A stretch of 40,000 nucleotides of DNA, taken from assembly GCA_001586965.3 (NCBI GenBank), contig LUCW03000908.1, positions 1 through 40,000 on the forward strand, in the 5' to 3' direction. The first letter of the stretch is position 1, and every line of letters starts with the position of its first letter. The notes under the pieces were generated by a model that worked only from the letters and a program-made list of their open reading frames with translations, did no database searches and was not told the DNA's origin. Positions 1-11,400 of the stretch are shown here, in pieces. The DNA comes from Sphaeroforma sirkka (lineage: Eukaryota; Opisthokonta; Ichthyosporea; Ichthyophonida). The position numbers were made by a program, and so were the translations under genes.

Positions 1-3000
1 ATATGTCCGTAATAGATGGATAATGATAAATAATATATATGTTGCGCGTGCTCGCAAAGACGCACAGACGCGTAATAATATGTAGCAATGTATGCGTATG
101 CACGTAATAACGCACGTACGTATGGATGCGGGTATGGAATGTGAAGGCTGTAATGTGTGATTGTAATAGATGTATGCGGCCAATATGGGCATGGAGTAAT
201 AGACCAATAATAGCGGTTGTATGTGTATGTATAATAACAATATGTATATGTATATATTAATAATAATAATAGCATATATAAATAATAATATAATAATATG
301 TAATATATATGTATGTTTGTTGTAAATGATGTTCTGAGTAATAATAGTGTCTATGGAAGTAATAAAGATGTGTATGTCAACAATGACTACAATATTGACG
401 TACATGTTTACTAATAATATTATGCGTGTACATGTATGATTTCGTATGTAATCGTTAGCGTTGTTGGTGGTGGTAGCGTGCGTATGTGTATGTATTAATA
501 TTAATGGCTGTGTATGTCAATGCACGCGCACGCGCTACCGCAGGCGCGCGCGCGTAATAGTGTAGACCAGTCAGATGTCATGTCGGTATGTGTAGTAATA
601 TGGAATATGGAGTAATAGACGTATGTGTATGCAATAATAGCGCCATGTATAATATGTGGCAATGTATCAGCCAATAGCCAGCTTGTATAATAATAATAAC
701 AATAACTTCTACCTTTCAATAATGTATGTTGCGCCAGCTTGCGCACGCACGTAGCCAATGACAACTGTGTAATGTTATTATTAATAGATGAATGGCAGCC
801 AATGTGAATCTTTAATAACTAATAATAATAATATGTAATAATGTATGTGTAATATGGTTATTGTAATGTTCAATATGGATAATGGCCAGGCGATGGCCAA
901 TATTAATAATAATGTGCGCGTTATGAGTAATACAATGGCCAATGTATTATTACTTGGATTGGTTGTTGATTGTCCGTCTCCTGCTCGCAGCCGTATTATA
1001 CATGCAATACATGTCATGTGTCAATACAATATGTCAATGGCCAACCAACCAGCTTCAGCCAATAATATGTGTAGCCAATGTGTAATAATAATGGCGTAAT
1101 AATAATAATAATAATATAAAGTATATGTTTATGAATTTTATGTAATATGTAATGTTTGTATGTATATGTAATGCGTTACGTAATAGATGTATTAGCAATC
1201 TATTATAATATGTATGAAAATGTGTGTTGTGTGTATGTATGTAATATTGTAATAATATACTTTCTCTCATATAATAATAATGGATGTCATATGCGTAATA
1301 ATAAAGGGGAATCCATGTGTAATAATATGCGCAGTGTGTTTGTAATAATGTGTAGCCAATACAATATGTATCACCAGAGCAGCCATGAGCCAGCCAATGG
1401 CCAGCCAATGTTTTACATGTCTATAATGATAGCATACATGTATGTAATGGCTGTATGTGTGGCAACCAACTCAACAATATGTGTATAACCATAATAATAC
1501 AGCCAGCCAATAATATGCTATGTAATAATAATAATGTGTAACCATATAATAATAATATAGACACAATAACAAATAATGGAAACGTAATGTCGTTGCATGT
1601 TCAAAGATGTTTTGTATGTAATAGTGTAGCAATAATAATAATATGTCAAGCATGAGTAACCATGCCATTGGGTAATATGGAGATATAATAATAATAATAA
1701 TAATTATACATCTCTTTCAATACTCATAATAACTCATATCACAATATTTGCATGTTTATATGTATATTTGTAATAACATAAGTTATGATTATAAAATAAT
1801 AATAACTAATAACCGTAATACCGTAATAATAGCCCAATAACCAGTAATAATAGCCGAATAATAATTATATGTAATAACTGATGTGTAATAATGTGTCCCA
1901 ATAATTGAATATGTAATAATAATAGCGTATAATGTGTAGTTAATATCAACAACAACAATAATATGGCAATAATAATAATAATAACCAGCCAATAATGTAT
2001 GTCAATAATAACATTATAATAATATGATATGTATGAATATGTAATAATAATATGTATAATGCATATGTATGTAATAATATAATAACAATAATAATATAAT
2101 GATGACGAATAATAATGACAATAATATATATGTAGTAATAATAATGTAATAATATGTAATAATAATAATATGTGTAATAATAAGCAACTAACTCTATAAT
2201 ATTAGCATATGTGTGTAATGATGGTAATGGGTTGTAATAAGTATGTACGGCTGTAATGCATTAGTGCAATCCGCAGTATGATGTAATACGTGCGCGTAAT
2301 GCTGTGCAACGCGGCAATAACCAGTATAATATGCAATGTTTGTAATACAGCCAATACTTATCTTTCTACTCAATATAATATGATGTATTATGCGCATGTA
2401 CGCATTATGTAATAATAATAATGTATTAAGTGCGCTGGCAGATGAAGTAATGACGACAATAACCCATATATCGTAACCCACATGGCAACTTCGCCAATAA
2501 TAATGTGTCAATGTCAATATAATACTATGGAAATGTCAATGTAGCATACAATAATATGCGCTAATTATGTTATAATAATAATGTTGCCAATGATACGTAT
2601 TAACCATATCGGCGTAAATGTGGGAGTATGTAATCCAGCAATGTGTTTGCGGTACGTATGTTCAGTAATATGTGTATAGCGCTCCAGTAATCGTTTAACA
2701 ATAATATCAACGAATAATATAATAATGACAATACCATCATAATATGGATAATAATGTTGTATCGTAATAACCAGCCAATGTAATGTGTAGCCATAATAAT
2801 GTTGGTGTAATAATGTCTCAACCTTAATGCATGTTGCTGTATGTAATCATATGCTGTAATGCATTTATGCAGAACGCAACAGACGCGTAATAATGCGTAG
2901 CAATAATGTGCGTATGTACAATTTTGCACATACGCACGGTTAGTGTATGCATAGCGTAGCTGTATGTCGTATTGTAGCCGTATAATGTGTATCATATGTA

Positions 3001-3560
3001 TATGTATGTCAATAATAACATCTATCATGTAATATCAATATCATGTGTAATAATAATAATAATAATAATAATAATATCTCAAATATCGGTCCGGTAATAA
3101 TGTAATGTCATATGTCTATGTATGTGACGTAATAATGTGGCAATAATATATAATAACGTTGCATGTGATAATGCGTGGCAATATCAACAATAATATGTAA
3201 TAATAATAATAATATGTAGCTATAATCACTTGCAATGTATGTATAATATAATATGCAATAATAATTAATAACGTACATGTATGTATGCATGTGTAATATC
3301 ATAATAAGCAAATGTAATAAAGGCCTATGTATGTGGGATATTCTGGGAATTACCAATTGATATGTGCATATATGGGAATAATATCTATATATGTAATAAT
3401 AATATGTAATATATGCAGTATATATAATATAATAATACATGGCTAATATCCAGCAACCAATACTAATAATAATAATGCATGTAATAATATTAATATGGAC
3501 ATGTAACTTATGTATATATATTTATTAATTACAATAGCATATATTAGCAATAGCCTAATA
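1..3560. repeat. TAA/ATG-rich low-complexity block, open at left edge
   Basis: About 3.5 kb is built from a few short words on the + strand: runs of TAA, TATG, GTGTAA, and recurring AGCCAATG and CAGCCAATAATATG. Cytosine is scarce on this strand. The words are strand-polar: TAA and ATA are frequent while TTA is rare, so the - strand has long stop-free frames rich in Tyr, Ile, His and Thr. Those frames have no domain, no splice structure and no credible composition, so I read them as a by-product of the repeat. Style changes abruptly near 3560-3600 to ordinary AT-rich DNA. The left border lies outside the window. Confidence 0.8.
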
Positions 3561-5214
3561 TATATGCTTATGGCGTAAAATCGAATAAAGAAATTGATTC
3601 GTAGTATAATAGACCACTGTCACTAGATTAGTATTTATAGAGGACCACTGTTGCCAAATTACTTCCACAAGATATCCATTCATATAGGTGTTCTTTGATA
3701 TACCTGTAATTTTTATCTTACTAGCACGCCGAGTAGTATTGTATGAATGTAGTTATTCGAGGCGCAGCTTGCAGGGGTGTAATGGGAACGTCGCGCGACT
3801 TAATATGCCGTAAGTGTTCTAGTAATAACCAGACGTACTTTCGTGTGCACTGTGTTATGGCCGGGAGCTTACTGTAAGTATTACGGTCAATCAGACATTG
3901 TCCGTTTGATTTTATTTTTTTTACTTTTCTTCTATATTTGAAAAGGTGTAAATACTACGCAAGTATGTATTTATTTATGCTTCTACTTCTTGTTGATGCT
4001 CTCAGAGACTCGCGCCTCACAGTTTCAGTGTTTCACACGTAAATAAATAAAATAATATTGATACATGAATCATTGAATCATTGAATACTTTTTTACATTT
4101 TTTTAAAAACAAATACATACTGATGGACCGAAAACGAGTTTTATTTTATTAAAACTATACGAGATTATTTGGTTTCAGAGTAGATTGCAGAGTAGGAGTA
4201 TTATTCGGAGCATTCTTTTTTTTCTAAATATACATTCGTCATTTATCTATTCCAGTAATTCACTATACTCTCTGTATATATTATATTCCTAAATCGGTTA
4301 AATCCTGTCCTATCGATTCGAGTAGTACGAGTAATCTGAATATGTAGAGTGGTAGAGTAAATACTACAAATAGTCTTCAAAATATCCCTTTTAAAAAAAA
4401 ACAGCAATACATGTTTGATTGATTCAGATTGATTGATCGATTGATGAAGGATGAGGACTCACGACCATGAGTGTTGAGTGGCAGAGTGATTGAGTCTATA
4501 AATAGTTAACAACACGTCGCATTGGACTACAGAAAACTAATTCGGGATTGGCTTTCACTTTTTTTTTTGCCGTTGACCAATTTTTTTATAGTTTGAATTT
4601 GAGAAAAGCAAAAAACAAATAAATCAAAATTCAAAATGTGTAGGTTGCACAGTTGGTCCGTTGCAGTCACTTGCAGAAACTGCAGAGTGCAGACTCTTGC
4701 AGATTGACTGTGATTAAGATTCGTCAGAGATTCACAAAAAGAAAATATGTTGCAGTCTTTCAGATTCTTGAGATTTTATCCACAGTCACTCCAATTTTTT
4801 TATTTTTTTTGAATATGACGAAATATATTTTTGCAGAAATGCCATCAAATGTACGCATATTTACGTTGAAATGTGATAGATGCCATAGAACTTTAGAAGG
4901 CTACGGAATAAAGATCCATCACACGTCCCTCTGCATGTGCTCTATCAAAGTCACAAACTAAATAATGAAAGGCTCAATGTCAGTTGTATGCAACCGTAAT
5001 TTGAAAATGGGTCCAGTTACCAGTATGGAATGCGAAAAAGAGTGCTATATAGAATATGAGGTGCATGTTTGTATATAAGGTGCCTGTATGTGATATAAGG
5101 TGCATATTTCAAGGGATGTGTATCAGTATAAGCAGTGCACATTGAACACAACTGCAAAATTTGTTTTTTTTTGCTACATTCTCCTGCAGTTGAAATATAT
5201 ATTCTATTTGTACT
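3561..5214. other. AT-rich region upstream of the ankyrin gene, no recognised gene
   Basis: This stretch has poly-T and poly-A runs and cryptically simple patches: GATT repeats near 4418-4445, ATTGAATC repeats near 4070-4085, a cluster of TTGCAG words at 4640-4770, and three ATATAAGGTGC-like words at 5050-5110. An open frame at 4653-4961 contains two Cys pairs (CDRC, CMC) but overlaps the TTGCAG cluster and matches nothing I know. A strong acceptor-like site, a T-rich tract ending in CTCCTGCAG, lies just before the first ATG of the next gene. It may close a 5' UTR intron. Confidence 0.6.
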
Positions 5215-8200
5215 ATGATTATATCACGACGTCACATGCCAGAAACCTCTGGTATCATGGAAGTACTACCTGATTTAGATCTCTTGCTCCCCCCATATGC
5301 ACTGCACATCGCTAAGCATGCCCACTGGGAAGCGGCCCTGGCCATCACGGCTGAGGTCCGCATGAGTGCGTTGAGCGCAGACATTGTTCTGATCACGAAC
5401 ATGATCAACAGTTACTTTACAGATATACTGTACGTAATCAAAGTGGATAAGCACACCGAAAAGGCATTCCGGCTCTTTATAGACAGGGCTTTCGAGAAGA
5501 AAGACATAAAAGACGCATGCTGTGAGCAACGCACCACGCGCCCCCTGTCATTCTTCATCCTAATGGCAAACCATGCCGTCCGTACGAGAGATTTTTGGAT
5601 TCTAAAAATAGCTGCACTCATATGTGCTGCTGCCGATGTGAGTAAGGCATTGGACGTACCGTTTGCTTACGACAAGGATCAGTTCTGTGTGCGGACGTTG
5701 TTGGAGAACTCTGACGTGGCTACACTTGTCATTAACCCCCGTTGGATACGAATAGCGAAGAAGCACAACTGGAATACAGAGCTTCGGCTGCTCATGCAGT
5801 GGTACAAAGTGAGATGTGTATTCGAATGTGTGTGTATGTGCATGCCATTGTACGCTAAACAATATGTAGATGTATGTGTGTCTGCGGTTGGTGTGCTTGT
5901 GAATGTGTGTACAGATTTCTGCTCTTGTATGCTAGTCGAGATGTAGATACAGAACGTATGCATGAGATTGATGTTTATGAATGCGTGTGTACCTGCATGC
6001 CTTTGTAAGCTAGTGAAGGTATAGATGTATGCCTGTGATTGGTGTATTTATGAATGCGTGTATTTGTACATGCTTATGTATGCTAGTGGATATGTATATG
6101 TATGTACGCCTGCGATTGGGTATTTACGAATGTGTGTGTTTGTTATTGCTCATGTATGCTATTGGAGGTGTAGATGTGTGCATACCGGTGATGGGTGTGT
6201 TTACGAATGTGTGTTTGTACAAGTTCATATATGCTAGTGCAGATGTAGATGTATGTATGCCTGCGATTAGTACGTGTATGAATGTGTGTGCACGTGTATG
6301 CGATTACTATGTTTATACAATTTTTCCATTGCAAATCTACTCATATGCGTAGATACGATTTTTGGAAAATCCATCAATCAAATCGCAAGTATTGTTCATT
6401 GTCAATACATGCGAGCATGATGCTCCTTCTGATTTCCCCGCGAAACGAAACATGCAGTACATGTGTTTGAACCACAAGGGAACATTGGTTGAGATGATCG
6501 GGTTGTGTTGCTGTAGAGTAGTCCATGTATAAGTAGCAACGAGTCTGATAGCCCCTTATCTTCCCTCAAAAAACCCATATAATTCTCGCATTGTATTGTT
6601 CGATACATAGGCGGAGTGTGCGGTTTTGCGTGAACTGTTTAATGAATGCGGGGTTCTCTGCGTATGTTCACCTTTGTCAAACGAATCCTGTGGTTGTATA
6701 AGCCGTGCCTATAGCTGTAGCTCAAGGCCCCTTTTATTAAACCAGTGATCATTGCAATCTGGCGTGTTGAAAGCTGGAGTCCAGCAACGTTAAACATACC
6801 ACCGAATCACCACAAAGGTTAGAGCAATCAGATTTTTCATTGCACAATAGAATGGTGACTTAGCCGAATGCCTTACAAATTGAACTCTGGATGTCTTACA
6901 AATATTAATTTGAATGCCGAAGTAGTCAAAATTTTGGATGTCTCACAAGTCTAAACTTTGAAGCTCGTACAAATATCTTTATAAACTCAGCATCATGCTA
7001 TCATCTCAATATGAGCCTTACCCCCACCATGTACCTCGTAATAAACCAATCGCTGTTAAAGGTATTACATATGTGCACATTCTCATAGTTTTGTGTTTGT
7101 TCTCATCTGTTTCGAAAAGTAATCGCCGAGAGAAGCTAGCCCTGGGCTTTTCCACGCTCTCACGTGGTGACCACGTGCTACCCCAACTCTCCACCCACCT
7201 CCCCGTTGAACTGGTTGCGGCTGTCGGGTATCGCGCTGACTGGGAGGAAGCGATGGCCATAGCATGGCTAAAACCTAGTTTACACTATCTGCAGTTTAAG
7301 GCAGCCTATATCATGCATGTGCTGCATGAGTTTGTGACTAGCCCAGCGATAGAAGAGTATGACGAAAATGCGTATGTGTCCTCGAAGAAGGTTCTGAAGC
7401 AGCTAGTAAAAACTGCCACTAAGGTGAGTCTCAGGTAAGACCGTGCGTATTGCGAAGAGTGTATGAAACAAAGCTTGATCGTTGGTCACAGCGAATTCAT
7501 GACCTTACTTTGACCACGTCCCTCGTTGTGATGGACCAGTGTCTGTGCTACCGACTTCATCTTTGTAGTCCAGCTGTGTTTACGTGTATCTGCTGTGTAC
7601 GTGTTTAGACGTTGAGCTGAGTTGGTGAGCCTCGTAGTGATGTGCTAGTCCTTCACACTCCGAGGATTTGTTCGTGGATTTGAATTGGGGTAGGTCGTTC
7701 AATGCAGTCGAGGCCGTTTGACCAAATGTAATACGGTTTGACTGGTGCGTGCCTGATTGCTTTGAACGCGTTCACCATGATGCCAGACTTCTGTTCAGCG
7801 AAGCATAGACTCCCTATCTATCGATTAGATAGAGGCCTGGGGGTTTTGCTATACCGTTAGCTACCGAGGGATGTTCTTCAGTCGCAATACACCCATTGCC
7901 TATGTACTAAACGGAATCGGCAGCAAAGCTCTGAACTTACACTCTCTAGGACAGACGAAAAGAAACATCATACCTACTAGCATCAGTCACAAACTCACAC
8001 TCTTCTAGGACAGACGAAAAAAAACATCCTACCTACCAGCATCAGTCACAAACTCACACTCTCATCCTACCTACAAGCATCAGTCTCAAGCTCACACTCC
8101 ATCTCACTCTCGTTGTTCCTACAGCGTGGTTTCACAGACAGAATGGTCCATCCGTTGCCCACTGTTCTCCTTGAGTTTGCGTGCGAGGTGTGCGGTAGGA

Positions 8201-8403
8201 TGTGGGTAATAAAAGCAGGTATGTGCATGACTCATAGAGCTCTAGTGTTCATGGTTTAGGGTTTAGGGCTTCGACCATCTCTGCGTGTGTAATGAGCAGA
8301 ACATCTCATCTCTATTTGTGTCATGCACGTTCAGTTATACGTGAGTGCGTGTGAGCAATATCTCTTCTCCCCATCTGCGTCATACACATACATATATATA
8401 TTT

Positions 8404-8465
<62 letters not shown>

Positions 8466-11400
8466 GTATATATATATATACGTGTGTGTGTGTGTGAGCT
8501 TTACATCTCATCTTCATTTGCGCCATACTCGTCCAGATATGCGTGTGTGTACAGTCGGATATCGCCAAAATGGTGTCCTTGGCCGTGCGAGCCCAAGAGG
8601 AACAGACTGTGCTGGTTCTGGTGAAGAGTCACCGGGTGTCGTCTTTGTTCGCGAACGAAATGGAGGTGGGTTAAATAGGTCATGATATAGGTTTAGTCTG
8701 ACATTGTTAATGAAGGTCGTGATATAGGTTTAGTCTGAAATTGTTTATTTGTGCATATGGTTATTAAGGGAGGGAGAGACTGGAATTGAATAGCAAATTT
8801 GGGATAATATGTAGGTACACTCGTGAATGTAACTAATTGAATAGCAAATCATGAGACAATATGTAGGTTCACTCGTGAAGGTAATTTGTCTTCATAATGG
8901 TCACTTGCTTTCCGTACACATGACCATTGGGTTGAAGGTGTCCTATTGTCTTGCCTCCGTATAATAGCCCACTACTTCTCCATAGTGATCGCTTGCACGC
9001 ATGACTCGTATATATATACGTTGCACATTGGTGCTTCACTCTATCTTCTCCTCGCCTTCCTCATCGCTTTACCAGTCTCCCTTTCCTTCGCGTATGAGTA
9101 CATAACATCAATTTCTCCCCATCCCGATCCCACACACGCATTTTAACCCCCCCCCCCCCTCACCCTCATCTCATACGTTGCTTATCCATCGTTGTACGTA
9201 TTGCTCTGTCGCACCATCCCACAGCTGATACGAACCGCGGAAAAGTTGCAGTGGACGAGCGTGCTAGATCAGTTAGAGTGGTACCTGGCCTCGCTGACGC
9301 CCAGGGACCTACATAACGTCCTTGTTATGGCGTACACAGACGCGTTTGTTCGGTTCACTGACCTCTGCCTCAGAATGGGTGCGGGACCGTTGTCGGGTAT
9401 TGCAAAATCGTGGACAAGTATGAGCATGACATGGAACTGATCCGAAAGGGTGCGAAAAAAGGTATACATGCCTACGCTGCAACGCGCACGCATATGTTAC
9501 AATGTTACAGAGTGGGATGCGTGTATTTGTATCAGAATGTGTAGCACACTCCTACAATCACCCCGAGTCACGCGCACAGGTATATTGTTCGATGTATATC
9601 TATTGCATGACGCATTGGACACTGTTAGCGGCCTCTGTTGCTGACTGAGTGGTAGTCAGCTGTTGCTGGTGGGTGGAAGGGTCACAAGCTCCTTCCTCCG
9701 ACACACTAGTTATAAACGGTATATATATACTTATTTCACTGGCTATAAACAGTATATCTATACTTATTTCACTGGCTACAAACGGTACATATATACTTAT
9801 TTCACTGGCTATAAACGGTATATCTATACATATTTCACTGGCTATGAACGGTATATCTATACTTATTCCACTGGCCATAAACCGTACTACTACACCCATC
9901 ACAATGCATGCAGGCTGTACCGCGGTGGTCCGTGAACTCATAAGCACAGCCCCTGAAAGCGAGCTCAACAGCTGTGTGGATGCGGCTGTCAGTAACCGTC
10001 ACCTTCTCATAGTCGAGTTACTTATGCACAGTCAGCGGTTGGCGCCTACCGTTGCGCTGAGAGAGGCGTGTCGGTTAGGTCACTGTGAAACCGTGGCGCT
10101 GCTGCTGTCCAATAGGCTCGCGGATCCGACATGGGATGACCACGCGGCACTGATTGCGGCTTGCAAGGAGGGCGAGTATGTGTTGTATATTTTAGTGTGT
10201 GCTATATATATAGCTCTAGATACTCTACCGTTCATTCAGTGGGTTGTCTATGATGTATGACTCTGACGTGTCTATCTTTCATGCCCACACACGCCACTCG
10301 GCATGCCTGAGTCCTTTACCATTCCGTGTACTTGTCACTCTCCATCGCATTAAGGGTAGAAGCGCTGCAGCTTGCTTATCCTCATGCATCTGTGCAATTA
10401 CTATCTGTAAGCGTAGAAGCATCTCAGGGTACTTACCATTATCCACCTGTTCACCTACCAGCTGTAAGGGTGGACACAGTGCAACTTCTGTGCGCTGACC
10501 TGCGTGTGGTTGAGCCGTTGAGAAGTCTGAAGCCAACAAGCCCTACAGATCCTCGGTCGCTGTTCTCGCGCGCGTTTATGGCCTCCGCCAAGGGATCGCT
10601 GGAGACGCTCAAGTACATTGTGAGCTTGAAACCATTACACAGCTTCATCGCAACCGCGGCACTCAAAGAGGTGCGTATATATTGAGCGAGTGCGTGTATG
10701 TACACCCATGAATCGTCTGGATAAGGCGTATTATATTCTGTGGGTGGCTGAGTATATGCACATCCCTGAATCGTCTAGATACTGCGGTCTAGATACTGAG
10801 TGCGTGCATGTGAGGGTGTGTGCAGGCTCGGCTCTTTGCACAGGTGCATGACATATTATCTGTTGTGTGGGACTGTGAGTGGTCTCTCACGACGGGTGGG
10901 CTGAGATGTGCAGTTTATTGTACGTTGCACAACAGACGACAGCACCATCGCGCCCAACAAACTCGCAGAAGTGCGATCGTTGTACTGACGCATAGCCTTG
11001 TACACAGGCTGTGTATCTGTTCTGTGTGTGCGTGTGTGTCTGGTTGCAAACACTGGTGCGTGTGTGGTATTGTGTGCATATATATCAGACTGGATGTATA
11101 CACTACTGTAGGTCTGCAGCTGTGTGTAAGTCCTCATTCGGTGCGAGCATGTGTATATGTACACATACAGGCTTGTGTGTTCGGCACGATCGGATCCTCA
11201 CTCTCTACAGATATAGTGCACACAACGTCAAAACAACAACGCAAGGAAGTCATAGATGCCCAAAGCTCGCAACTCCTCTCGTCATACCTTTTTTTATCTA
11301 CACCTATTTTACACGATACCACGAAAAGCCGACCTTCCCTCGGGTAAAATTGGATTTGTCTGGGAGATGCGATATGAAAATAGTTAGACGAAACCCTACT

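Noticed and set aside
1..3560. Long - strand frames rich in Tyr, Ile and His as membrane proteins
   Set aside because: They arise from strand-polar TAA words in low-complexity DNA and have no starts, domains or codon pattern of a gene.
3782..3873. Short ATG frame with Cys pairs ending at a good GTAAGT donor
   Set aside because: Only 30 codons, no matching downstream exon and no family resemblance.
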